Shown one piece after another: positions 1 through 7,483 of a DNA stretch of 16,871 nucleotides. Within the stretch, counting starts at the first letter, position 1, and each line of letters starts with the position of its first letter. Source of the stretch: Syntrophaceae bacterium UBA4778 (GTDB lineage Bacteria > Desulfobacterota > Syntrophia > Syntrophales > UBA4778); NCBI GenBank assembly GCA_002403175.1, contig DHHG01000274.1, forward strand, positions 1 to 16,871. The letters are read 5' to 3'. The notes beneath the pieces are model-generated. The model made no database searches. It worked only from the letters and a program-made list of their open reading frames with translations, and was not told the origin of the DNA. The position numbers and the translations under genes are program-made.

Positions 1-1847
1 TCCAGTGCTGCCGCAAGGTCATCGGGATGAATCACATTCTGCCATTCCCAGATTCCGGATTTTCCCTTCTGAATGTCCGGGAACTCTTGATAACGGCTGT
101 TGAAAAAATCTATGCCGCCCTCAGGTGTTGCCGTCCAGACAAGCTGAGGCAGCATATCAGCCATCTCGCGGAAACGCTGTTCACTTTCTTTCAGTTTTCG
201 TTCAGCCTCTTTGCGCCAGGTAATATCCTGAAATACAAATGAAGAAAATACCTGCCCTTTTTTGTCCTTGAACATGACGGCAGAAGCTTCCACCGGGAAT
301 ATCCTTCCATCTTTAGTTTTTAAATTCAGCTCTCCCCGAAACTTCCCGGTACGCGAACGCTCTTCCAAAGCAGATCTAAGGCGAGGATCAGACAAATCTG
401 AAATGCCTTCTCTTCCGGCTTGAATGAATTCCTCTTCCGTCATTTCCAGCATCTTTTGTGCTGAGGGATTTGCACTGATAATCGAGCCGTCCGGCCTCAA
501 GAACAATATCCCGTTCAGGCTGGTTACAAAGATAAGTCTGTACCTCTCTTCGCTCTCCTCCAATGCCTCTTCCGCCCTCTTGCGTACGGTAGTATCACTT
601 ACAGCTCCAAACCATTCCAATATTTCATTTTGATCATCCAAAATCGGAACAGCACGTGAGAAGGCCCATCCCACACTTCCGTCCGCCAGCCAGACCCTGT
701 TTTCCACTTCAAAGAGACTCTTCTTCCTTATGGCTTCTTTAAGTGCAGCGAGCACGAGAGGCTTGTCATCCGTGTAAATAAAATCATCAAACCATGTGCG
801 GCTTGGTATTTTTATATCCTTCAAAAAATTATGGCCATAGATCTCGATTATTTCACTCGCATCCGGGCTTGCGCGAAATAAGAACTCCGAAGTGGCGCTG
901 ACCAGCGCGCGGAAGCGAGTCTCGCTCTCACGTAAACCCCTTTCAGCCTGTTTTAGCTCGGTAATGTCCTGAACAGTACCGAACATGCGCACTACTTTGC
1001 CTTTGGCATCCTTTGAGGCATATCCAATGATCCGAATGGTTTTGATGGCACCACGAGGTGTAATAATTCTGCATTCAAACTCAAACGGTTCTCCACTTGC
1101 TCTGATTTCTGCGTTGGCTTTCTGAACCAAGTGAAGGTCTTCGGGATAAACCCGATTCAGAAAGGACTCAAATTGATCGCCTATTTCCATCCTGTCGGTT
1201 TCAAAAACGCGGTAAAGCTCATCGGACCATTTGAATCGATCAGTGGCTGTATCAATGATCCAACCTCCTATTTTTGAAACCCTCTGCGCTTCGGCCAATT
1301 CCATTTCCCGCTCACGCAATGCCTCCTCTGTGCGCTTACGTTCTTCTATTTCAGTTTGAAGCGCTTGTGCCCTCTCTTGAACACGTGATTCCAGTTCCTT
1401 TATAAGGGTATCCCGTTCCGCTTCCGCTTCCTTGCGTTTTCGATGCTCATGTGATTCATCTAAAGCGCGGGTAACAGCCGGGAGGAGTCTGGAAAGGTTC
1501 CTTTTTAAAACATAATCGGTTGCCCCTCCGGTGAGCATTTGGATTGCCCTTTCTTCCCCGACAGCACCGGTCACGAGAATGAAAGGAGTTTCAGGGGACA
1601 GCTTCTTTTTTAAAGTTAGGGCTTCAGCGCCGGAGAAAGCAGGAAGATCATAATCGGAAAGGATGATGTCTGGTCGAAATTCACGGATGGCCTTTATATA
1701 GGATTTCCTGTCCTCGACAATCTTGGAGCGAAAAACGATCCCGTTATTCTTCAGTTCGTTCTCCATAAGCTCTGCATCGGCCCGATTGTCTTCGAGGATG
1801 AGGGCGCGAATATCCTTACTTGCTTCTGTACCGTTCAGGTGAGGCAT
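1..1847 (-). CDS. Receiver plus multi-PAS sensor protein (likely hybrid histidine kinase), 3' end beyond the window
   Basis: The frame is open from an ATG at 1847 to the left edge, giving 615 codons with no stop. Residues about 13-130 form a response-regulator receiver domain: acidic pair E19/D20, phospho-acceptor D65 in LSDYDLP, T93 in LVTGA and K115 in YVLKR. A charged coiled-coil follows (about 133-190), then four PAS/PAC units at roughly 195-320, 330-440, 450-565 and from 575 to the edge. The recurring joints QDITELKQAE, SDTTVRKRAEEALEESEERYR and QDITWRKEAERKLKESEQRFR mark PAC ends. The start lies a few bases after AAAGG. In this family such an order normally ends in a HisKA/HATPase module, but that part is outside the window, so kinase activity is inferred. 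The receiver at the N-terminus suggests it is controlled by another kinase. The signal sensed is unknown. A promoter-like pair lies about 30 bases upstream. Confidence 0.9.
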   Translation of the reverse strand, partial: MPHLNGTEASKDIRALILEDNRADAELMENELKNNGIVFRSKIVEDRKSYIKAIREFRPDIILSDYDLPAFSGAEALTLKKKLSPETPFILVTGAVGEERAIQMLTGGATDYVLKRNLSRLLPAVTRALDESHEHRKRKEAEAERDTLIKELESRVQERAQALQTEIEERKRTEEALREREMELAEAQRVSKIGGWIIDTATDRFKWSDELYRVFETDRMEIGDQFESFLNRVYPEDLHLVQKANAEIRASGEPFEFECRIITPRGAIKTIRIIGYASKDAKGKVVRMFGTVQDITELKQAERGLRESETRFRALVSATSEFLFRASPDASEIIEIYGHNFLKDIKIPSRTWFDDFIYTDDKPLVLAALKEAIRKKSLFEVENRVWLADGSVGWAFSRAVPILDDQNEILEWFGAVSDTTVRKRAEEALEESEERYRLIFVTSLNGILFLRPDGSIISANPSAQKMLEMTEEEFIQAGREGISDLSDPRLRSALEERSRTGKFRGELNLKTKDGRIFPVEASAVMFKDKKGQVFSSFVFQDITWRKEAERKLKESEQRFREMADMLPQLVWTATPEGGIDFFNSRYQEFPDIQKGKSGIWEWQNVIHPDDLAAAL

Positions 1848-1877
1848 TTCAGGACCTTTATAATTTCTTTAATCTTT

Positions 1878-1906
1878 CTTATAACCTGAAATTATTGAGA
1901 ATTCAA
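1878..1906 (-). promoter_or_regulatory. Candidate sigma-70 promoter for the PAS sensor gene
   Basis: On the minus strand TTGAAT (1906-1901) and TATAAG (1883-1878) are 17 bases apart, matching 4/6 and 5/6 of the sigma-70 consensus. The -10 box lies 30 bases upstream of the ATG at 1847. Assigned by eye only. Confidence 0.45.
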
Positions 1907-2000
1907 CTGATATGTAGCATTCTGCCAAAAGGTTCTCATTAAAGTCGACGAATGCTTATGGCCTGTTTGGTAATGGAAGCTGTTTTAAAACAAATTCTTT

Positions 2001-2901
2001 CTACGTTGGCTGCTTATCTTCAAGCTCGGATTTGTGCGGGATACCCTGTTCCGATCGTGCTTCATCTGTGATCGGGACGGCAATGGGTGCAGGTCGGATA
2101 CCGGACCCGTAACGGTTTGCAAAAACTTTCGTAAATTCTGCGCCAAAAAACATGATTTGGGCCGAGTAATAGACCCAAACAATAACAATGACAATCGAGC
2201 CGACAGCTCCATAAGCCGAGCTGAAACTGGTCTTTCCAAGATACAGCCCGATCAGGAATTTACCAATGGTGCCAGGTGATCTTTGCGTCCGGGAGAATCT
2301 TGAACATCATTGCAAAGAAAATCGTAATGACGAAGATAGAAATGATAAAATCTGCGATGTGCATCAGAACGGGTAACCCCTGGATATATAAATTCAGGTA
2401 CTTTCCAAAGGCGGAAAGGGCCGCACTGATAACCAACGAAACCAGAAGGAGAAAACCCGTACCCAGAACCACGCTGAATGAGAGCATTCTGGTCCTGAAT
2501 AAATTTTTCAAGCTGCTGCCCGGTTTGGGTTGAACACCCCAGATAGTCTTCAGAGAATCCTGAAGTTCACTGAAGACGCCTGTTGCGCCGAAAATCAGGA
2601 CAATAATTCCTATTGCCGAAGCAAACAGTCCTGATTTCGGCCTGTTTGCGCTTTGCAAAACCATTTGTATTCCCGCTGCCCCCTGGTCTCCAATCAACCC
2701 TTTGATCTGCCAGATCAGCTCTCTTTGAGTAGCTTCGGTACCAAATACAATTCCCGCAATAGCAGTAACAATAAGCAGAAGCGGGGCAATGGAAAAAATT
2801 GTGTAATATGCCAGAGCGGCAGACATTCGCGAAACCTTATCTTCGCTCCAGGAATGAAAGGCATCTTTAAACAGCGTTCCAATAGCTTTCAAGAGCCTCA
2901 T
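2001..2901 (-). pseudogene. YihY/UPF0761-family inner-membrane protein, frameshifted by an internal deletion
   Basis: The first frame starts at ATG 2901 (a GTG lies one codon upstream, with an AGGGGG ribosome site just before) and encodes about 213 residues. They are typical of the YihY family, once misnamed RNase BN: SRMSAALAYYTIFSIAPLLL near the N-terminus, then several hydrophobic segments. It reaches ILPDAKITWHHW and stops at 2260. The family normally continues here for about 90 more residues. These are present, in another frame, from base 2270 to a stop at 2001: TIGKFLIGLYLGKTSFSSAY, then GSIVIVIVWVYYSAQIMFFG and a polar tail. About 14 residues usually found between ITW and TIGK are missing, so roughly 41 bases have been lost. 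Both halves are otherwise well preserved, which suggests a recent lesion or a sequencing/assembly error. If the lesion is real, the product lacks its last membrane segments. The family's function is not firmly known. Confidence 0.85.
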
Positions 2902-2905
2902 CACA

Positions 2906-2939
2906 GTTGCCCCCTTATGAAAATCTTACAGAGGGCAAC
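2906..2939 (-). promoter_or_regulatory. Hairpin sequestering the ribosome binding site of the YihY-family gene
   Basis: In the minus-strand transcript GUUGCCCUCU (2939-2930) can pair with AGGGGGCAAC (2915-2906). This gives a 10-bp stem with one G-U pair and a 14-base loop. The 3' arm contains the AGGGGG ribosome binding site, eight bases or so before the ATG at 2901, so folding would block translation. There is no U-run, so it is not an intrinsic terminator. It could be an RNA thermometer, a protein-binding leader or a chance fold. Confidence 0.45.
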
Positions 2940-3066
2940 CATAATTATCTATGGGGAATATCCTGAATCCGGCAGCGGGCATACTCTTCCTATTTGCAAG
3001 GTAAGGGCGAATCCTGTCTAAGACTGTTTAAAGAGGGAGAAAACTGATTTCCGGCTTTTTAACCGC

Positions 3067-3206
3067 ATTTTCGAGGTCTTTATTATAAAGGAATTGGGGT
3101 AGGGCTGGCGATCGTGAAGAGAATCGTAGAAAGGCACGGAGGACGGGTTTGGGCGGAAGGAGAGGTCGGGGCAGGGGCCACTTTCTATTTCTCACTTCCG
3201 GTATAA
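3067..3206 (+). pseudogene. Remnant of a sensor histidine kinase ATPase domain (C-terminus)
   Basis: From base 3081 to the TAA at 3204-3206 one frame reads [20 protein letters not shown], then [21 protein letters not shown]. This is the G2-box end of a HATPase_c domain, typical of PAS-type and phytochrome-like histidine kinases. Just before it, in a different frame (3067-3081), is IFEVF, the segment that normally sits about ten residues upstream. The intervening stretch (usually like QRLHRAEE) is missing, so a deletion of roughly 25 bases has shifted the frame. No start codon, HisKA domain or N box was found upstream on this strand, so this is a non-functional scrap. It ends 4 bases before the convergent fdhD stop. 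Confidence 0.75.
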
Positions 3207-3210
3207 GAAT

Positions 3211-4029
3211 TTATATCACCCTCTCCGCTCCGGTATAAATCTTCATCTCCTCTTTTTGAAAGGACCTGATCTCCATATCAACGGACATCTTGTGACCGGC
3301 ATATCGAACGGAACCAATCAGCGTCAGCCCGCATTTCTCCCCGATTTCCCGTGCCTTATCTGTGACGGCTGTTTTGGTTGCGACTATCGGGATGCCGGCG
3401 CGAACGATTTTCATGACCATTTCAGAGGCCATCCGGCCGGTAGAAACCATGAAGGTACGGCCGCAATCAATCCTGTTCAGGAGGGCATAGCCAATGGCTT
3501 TGTCCAGTGTGTTGTGTCGGCCGATGTCTTCCGTAACACAGCGGAGATTGCATTCTGAATCGAAAAGTGCCGCGGAATGCGCACCTCCCGTTGTTTGGTA
3601 AAGTGATCCTTTTTCAAAGAGAAGACCTATCGCCTTGTATATGTCTTTTCTGGCGATTTTAAAATCGGAATCAATATAAGGCAGGCTGGATGACTCGAAA
3701 TAAGCTGTCCGGCCGCCGCCGGAGACAATGCGGCAACTTGTTTTTGCCTTCCAGCTTGAATTGTAATCCGTTTTTGTCAAGACAGCGCAGGCGCCTTCTT
3801 CGGTGATTTCCAGGGTGGAGATCTCATCGGGGCTTTCGATAAATCCCTGTCCAAAGAGATACCCGATTACGAATTCCTTTTCCATAACGGGTGTTATCGA
3901 GGCTGTCGCCAGGTGCTCGCCATTTATGATAATGGGCAATTCTTTTTCCACAATCAGGGCGGCCTCTGAAGGAACCAATTTTCCTTCTTCGAATTTCCGG
4001 ACTTTAAACAGCTTGGATACTCCCGTCAT
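3211..4029 (-). CDS. fdhD: FdhD-type formate dehydrogenase accessory sulfurtransferase
   Basis: The product has 272 residues, normal length for FdhD. In the known family FdhD passes sulfur from a cysteine desulfurase to the bis-MGD molybdenum cofactor, activating formate dehydrogenase in the cytoplasm. Visible family marks are EKEFVIGYLFGQGFI (50-64), TTGGAHSAALF (146-156), EDIGRHNTLDKAIG (167-180), VSTGRMASEM (195-204) and AGIPIVATKTAVT (211-223). The loop that carries the CxxC pair in E. coli FdhD here holds a single cysteine, C99 (TSCRIVSGGG), which may be the sulfur carrier. The start codon overlaps the stop of the upstream paralog by one base (TAATG), implying translational coupling. No formate dehydrogenase gene lies in the window, so the target enzyme is unknown. 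Confidence 0.92.
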   Translation of the reverse strand: MTGVSKLFKVRKFEEGKLVPSEAALIVEKELPIIINGEHLATASITPVMEKEFVIGYLFGQGFIESPDEISTLEITEEGACAVLTKTDYNSSWKAKTSCRIVSGGGRTAYFESSSLPYIDSDFKIARKDIYKAIGLLFEKGSLYQTTGGAHSAALFDSECNLRCVTEDIGRHNTLDKAIGYALLNRIDCGRTFMVSTGRMASEMVMKIVRAGIPIVATKTAVTDKAREIGEKCGLTLIGSVRYAGHKMSVDMEIRSFQKEEMKIYTGAERVI

Positions 4030-4730
4030 TATTCAATCCTCTCAGGGTGCGAGTACACAATCATGCTGTTCTTCCTTACCAGGCCGACGATTGTAATTCC
4101 CGCCTTTTCCGCCAATTCCACGCCAAGCGAAGTGGGCACACCCTTGGTGGCAATGATCGGGATACCGGCGCTAATGCACTTTAAAATCATTTCAGTGGGC
4201 TGCCGGCCTGTTGACGTGGCCAGCGTTTTGGAAAAATCCACATCCTTCAACAATCCTGCTCCGATTGCCTTATCCAAGGCATTGTGACGGCCAAGATCTT
4301 CAGCGATGGCGACGGCTTCTTTGCCATCCAGAAAGAGACCTGCGGAATGCACGGCTCCGGTCTCCTCAAATATCGGTGATGTCAGGATGGCGCTGACGCA
4401 GTTAATGACGTCTTCGTTTCGAATTTTCAGGTCGGAATGGACCGTCTGCGGAAGGGCACGTTTTTCGATTCCGGGTTTGAGTTTGACACCGGCAATATTA
4501 TTTTCGATCTTGATGGAAAGGATGTCCGAAACACGATGGATGTATCCCTGTATATAAAGATATCCGGTGACATACTCCTTTGCCATGGCGGCAACGATCA
4601 TGGCAGTGGCAACATGCTGATTATCAATCAATATCGTCAGCGCCGTTTCCCGTATGATTCTTTCAGTAACGTGGGTTGATTCACCATTGACCCGGATGCA
4701 CTCTATTTCAGCATATATATTCTCATCCAT
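4029..4730 (-). CDS. FdhD-like paralog lacking the cysteine loop
   Basis: ATG 4730 is chosen as start because TTAGGA lies nine bases before it. An ATG at 4766 would add 12 residues but has a ribosome site only three bases away. From 4730 the protein has 233 residues, shorter than the usual 255-280. It keeps the FdhD core: AKEYVTGYLYIQGYI, EETGAVHSAGLF, EDLGRHNALDKAIGAG, STGRQPTEM and AGIPIIATKGVPTS. Compared with the downstream neighbour, about 20 residues are missing between the LKPGIEKRA region and HSDLKI. That is exactly where the neighbour has TSCRIVSGGG, and no cysteine remains there. It therefore probably cannot transfer sulfur in the standard way. It may act as a partner subunit, a cofactor-binding chaperone, or in another molybdo/tungsto-enzyme maturation step. 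The pair looks like a tandem duplication in one operon. Confidence 0.88.
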   Translation of the reverse strand: MDENIYAEIECIRVNGESTHVTERIIRETALTILIDNQHVATAMIVAAMAKEYVTGYLYIQGYIHRVSDILSIKIENNIAGVKLKPGIEKRALPQTVHSDLKIRNEDVINCVSAILTSPIFEETGAVHSAGLFLDGKEAVAIAEDLGRHNALDKAIGAGLLKDVDFSKTLATSTGRQPTEMILKCISAGIPIIATKGVPTSLGVELAEKAGITIVGLVRKNSMIVYSHPERIE

Positions 4731-4789
4731 AATTAATATTCCTAATCTGCGTAGGCGAGACTGCATTTATCCTATTTTCATGGAAATTG

Positions 4790-4817
4790 ATTATGCATTT
4801 TTCCTGTAAAAATACAA
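4790..4817 (-). promoter_or_regulatory. Weak candidate promoter for the fdhD pair
   Basis: On the minus strand TTGTAT (4817-4812) and CATAAT (4795-4790) are 16 bases apart. The -10 match is good (5/6), the -35 match poor (3/6). It precedes the start at 4730 by about 60 bases. Confidence 0.28.
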
Positions 4818-4862
4818 CGGGCAGGTTGACTTTTTGAATCTATCAGTTACGAGAAGATATTC

Positions 4863-6518
4863 TCATTTTATTTTTTCTTGAGGGACTGATACCTGCAGAA
4901 CCTGAATGTCAATCGTCCCGTCCTTTATAGAGAGCACTGCTTCACAGGCCTTTTTCGGCAAGCTGAAGACGAGTTCCTCCAGGTTGGTCGTTCCGGCCTC
5001 CATCTGTTCCAGCAGGTCTACAGGGTTATGGTTGAAGGTTACTCGGCGGGAGGCTGGATCCTGCCGTTCCGACTCCATTGTCTGGGCGTCCATCAGCTCC
5101 TCGGAATAACCAAAGTAGTTGATAATGTCCTCGGCGATGCCTCCCATTAGGGAATCGCCCCTTTCCTCGAAGAGAGATCTAATGAAATTGCATTGGGATT
5201 GGGTAATGTCTTCGGAAGGGTGGGATTCGAGCCAGGCAGCAAAGCGTTCAAATACCTCCGATGGCGACACTTCCAGAGCTTCCAGAATGATGTCGAACCA
5301 GGGCACTGCCTTGCCGTAATTGTAGAGGACATCGCACCCGTGAGCGATTCGCTCGGCCCTCGCCAGGTCTTCACTGTTGAAGGTCGGCGATTCGAGCACA
5401 TGATAGGGGTTGCACGCCTCGTGCTTTAAATTCAGCGCCGGTGCGTTTTCTGCCAGACGAGTGCCCGGGAGGACGGCGAGTCGAAAGACGTCTATATGAT
5501 TGGGAACGAGGCTCATGGCGAAATCAAGACTTGTGCGGAAGCCCTCCAGGGAGTCGCCGGGCAATCCATAGATGAGGTCGAAGCCGTAGACGACATCGGC
5601 ATTATGAAGGAGGAGCATCTTGGCTTCGAAATCCGCCGGATCGAAGCTGCGGCCTATGTTTCGAAGCACCTGAGGATGGGCACTCTGCAGGCCGATCTGC
5701 AAGGAACAACGGATTGTGGCGAATATTCCGGCCATCTCCCGGTCGAGAAACTCGCTACGAATCTCGAAGAAGAAATGGATGTCCGGAGCCTTTGTCGCGA
5801 TGAGGCGCAGCACCCGCTTTGCATTGGCTTTGTCATAGTTGAAGGTAGGATCCAGCACAAAAACCTCGCGAATGCCGCTGGATACAAAGAAATCCAGTTC
5901 GGCTTCCACCCGGTCCATGGGAATCCTGCGTGGTCCCACCTTGCCGCGGGATTCGAAGCAGAAATCGCAGGAGAAGGGGCAGCCGCGGGACAATTCCCAT
6001 AGCGCTCCGCCGTAGTCGGCCGGACTGAGCGTACCATCCAGGAAGGGGGAGGGGAGTGAGGCGAGATCATGAACGGGAATCGGGCCGGCGGAGTCGGCGA
6101 TTTCCCGGGGGGGCGCGCCCTTGAGAAGGCGGCCCAGGGTCTCGACGATGAGGACTTCCCCTTCTCCCGCCAGAACGAAATCCATAGCGGGATCGGCCAG
6201 GATGCCCGCTTGATCTGCCGTAGCTTCGGCCCCTCCAGCAAAGATGACGATACTCGGTTTCCGTTGTTTCAGGATCGAGGCAATCTCCAGGGCCAAACTG
6301 CGATTCCAGACATACATCGAAAATCCGACATGATCCGGATTCGATTCGAGGATTCGGTTCGCACACTCGGCCGCCGTTTGATCTAAATAGAGATCCAGAA
6401 GACGGGTCTGGATCTCTTCCCCGAATGCCCTGCGAAGCACCGACGCGAGCATGGCGGGGCCTAACGGTACGGCCCGGGAAGATGCCTTTATGTGGATGGC
6501 CGCCAGGACCAACTTCAT
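4863..6518 (-). CDS. B12-binding-type radical SAM protein of unknown substrate
   Basis: ATG 6518 is chosen because CAAGGAG lies eight bases upstream. A longer frame back to 6569 has no such site. The product has 551 residues. Residues 1-140 resemble the cobalamin-binding-like domain of class B radical SAM enzymes: FSMYVWN, IVIFAGGAEAT (90-100) and LAGEGE (117-121). The His of a DxHxxG motif is not seen, so cobalamin binding is doubtful. The radical SAM core has CPFSCDFC (C180, C184, C187), which would hold the 4Fe-4S cluster, followed by FVLDPTFNYD, LQIGLQSAHP and GFDLIYGLPGDS. The last 150 or so residues are a separate domain, probably the DUF4080 type common in this group. Related proteins do methylthiolation, methylation or ring rearrangements, and nothing here identifies the substrate. 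The gene stands alone, with an own promoter-like pair upstream. Confidence 0.88.
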   Translation of the reverse strand: MKLVLAAIHIKASSRAVPLGPAMLASVLRRAFGEEIQTRLLDLYLDQTAAECANRILESNPDHVGFSMYVWNRSLALEIASILKQRKPSIVIFAGGAEATADQAGILADPAMDFVLAGEGEVLIVETLGRLLKGAPPREIADSAGPIPVHDLASLPSPFLDGTLSPADYGGALWELSRGCPFSCDFCFESRGKVGPRRIPMDRVEAELDFFVSSGIREVFVLDPTFNYDKANAKRVLRLIATKAPDIHFFFEIRSEFLDREMAGIFATIRCSLQIGLQSAHPQVLRNIGRSFDPADFEAKMLLLHNADVVYGFDLIYGLPGDSLEGFRTSLDFAMSLVPNHIDVFRLAVLPGTRLAENAPALNLKHEACNPYHVLESPTFNSEDLARAERIAHGCDVLYNYGKAVPWFDIILEALEVSPSEVFERFAAWLESHPSEDITQSQCNFIRSLFEERGDSLMGGIAEDIINYFGYSEELMDAQTMESERQDPASRRVTFNHNPVDLLEQMEAGTTNLEELVFSLPKKACEAVLSIKDGTIDIQVLQVSVPQEKIK

Positions 6519-6546
6519 GGTTTCGTCTCCTTGGGTAATTCGGTTG

Positions 6547-6575
6547 ATTATGTCATGAGACGCAACCAAAGTAAA
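6547..6575 (-). promoter_or_regulatory. Candidate promoter for the radical SAM gene
   Basis: On the minus strand TTTACT (6575-6570) and CATAAT (6552-6547) are 17 bases apart (4/6 and 5/6 of consensus). The -10 box lies about 28 bases before the start at 6518. Confidence 0.38.
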
Positions 6576-6870
6576 TGATCAACGAAGAAGAATAGGGGCA
6601 TCAGGATCTCACTCTGTTGTAAACATCCAGATTTCCTTTTAAATACAACTGGTATGTATCAACTATGATCCGTTGTTAAGAGGAGACCGGCTGTTTTGGA
6701 TCTGAAATAAATCGCAACCAAGGTTATCGCGAGCGCAGTAGCTTCCAACGGTATAAGATATCTGCTTGAATAGACGAAAACGGGAGCCCTTCTGTTTCCA
6801 AGAAATATTCAGTTTTGCGCGAGAAGAAAAATCGGATTCTTATACCATGGGTTTTGTTCTTTAAGGAGGA

Positions 6871-6891
6871 GGGAGGTCGCTGGGACCTCCC
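6871..6891. repeat. Perfect hairpin GGGAGGTC / GACCTCCC
   Basis: Eight-base perfect inverted arms (6871-6878 and 6884-6891) around the five-base loop GCTGG. No T-run follows on either strand, so it is not a standard terminator. It sits in a purine-rich tract (AAGGAGGAGGGAGG) inside the long gene-free region. Confidence 0.6.
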
Positions 6892-6989
6892 TAGGAGGGG
6901 ATGTGAAGATCGCTGTTGATGATAATGGAATTTGGATCTTCGGTTTACAGTTGTTGTATATTGCATCGGGTGTGCCATCTGTTCAATCA

Positions 6990-7009
6990 CCTATATTTAT
7001 AGGTTTTTT
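6990..7009 (+). terminator. Weak terminator-like stem with T-run
   Basis: CCTAT (6990-6994) pairs with ATAGG (6999-7003) around a four-base loop, followed by six T. The stem is short and AT-rich, and no plus-strand gene lies upstream, so a real terminator role is doubtful. Confidence 0.2.
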
Positions 7010-7250
7010 GCCAATGTGGAGATAATACAGTTGGCAATGAATGTCGATGAACCGTTAAGGCCGAGAATTGATAATGTTGAAAAAAATCAATGACATCGGT
7101 GCAAAGGCAAAAGGTGTATGAGACCGACATTTACGTCGAATCAATTGCTATCAAACACTCCGGCTATAGTTTAAACATTAGAAAGCTTCTCCGAGCTGTC
7201 TAGGTTAAAACGATCCATCTGTTCGGGGGAATTGTTTTATAAGATCAACA

Positions 7251-7409
7251 ATGGCTTTCGGATATTTCTATACCGGAGAATGTTGGAGATTTCAGGCTCT
7301 GGATGAAATCGTGGTCGAAGCGCTTCGCAGCCTTCCTGAAAACCGCCGGTTCCTATTCAGTCGGATTGAAATCCAAAAATATCATTTTGTCTTCCGCTTT
7401 GAATTTTGA
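7251..7409 (+). CDS. Possible small protein of 52 residues, unrecognised
   Basis: An ATG at 7251 opens a frame ending in TGA at 7407-7409. The peptide begins MAFGYFYTGECWRFQ and ends FVFRFEF. Its composition is plausible for a protein, but no good ribosome binding site precedes it (GGGGGA is about 20 bases away) and no family is recognised. It could equally be a fragment of a decayed gene or chance. It is the only plus-strand frame worth noting in the gene-free region. Confidence 0.15.
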   Translation: MAFGYFYTGECWRFQALDEIVVEALRSLPENRRFLFSRIEIQKYHFVFRFEF

Positions 7410-7483
7410 GAGCGCCTCTGGTAAGGCAGAATCCAATCCATTGCGACATAAAAATTCTATCTAATGCAGATTTAGTCAGGATT

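Larger units (their letters stand above)
6576..7483. other. Long intergenic stretch without a convincing gene
   Basis: About 900 bases between the radical SAM gene and the hcp-like gene, both on the minus strand. The longest frame (88 codons, minus, 6724-6990) has no family marks, no ribosome site and an amino acid mix unlike a protein. The stretch holds an 8-bp perfect hairpin (6871-6891), a weak stem followed by six T (6990-7009), a spaced 7-bp inverted repeat TTGCCAA/TTGGCAA (7008-7014 and 7031-7037), a 12-bp palindrome CGAAGCGCTTCG (7316-7327), and a possible 52-codon frame. It may be decayed gene material or harbour an untranslated RNA. Confidence 0.6.

Noticed and set aside
95..107. GGCTGTTGAAAAA identical to 13 bases of the inverted-repeat ends found at 11124-11227.
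   Set aside because: It lies within the PAS sensor coding sequence, where it encodes a normal PAS segment (DFFNSRY), and has no inverse partner nearby. Taken as chance.
4851..4876. GAGAA/TTCTC stem followed by a T-rich run, terminator-like on the plus strand.
   Set aside because: No plus-strand gene precedes it. On the minus strand, where the radical SAM gene ends, the T-run is on the wrong side.
5496..6241. Two frames of 168 and 195 codons overlapping the radical SAM gene (one on each strand).
   Set aside because: The radical SAM frame holds the catalytic cysteines and conserved motifs through this whole stretch, and the overlapping frames have none.
6724..6990. 88-codon frame on the minus strand in the gene-free gap.
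   Set aside because: The peptide is rich in Arg/Ser/His without order, has no ribosome site and no recognisable domain.
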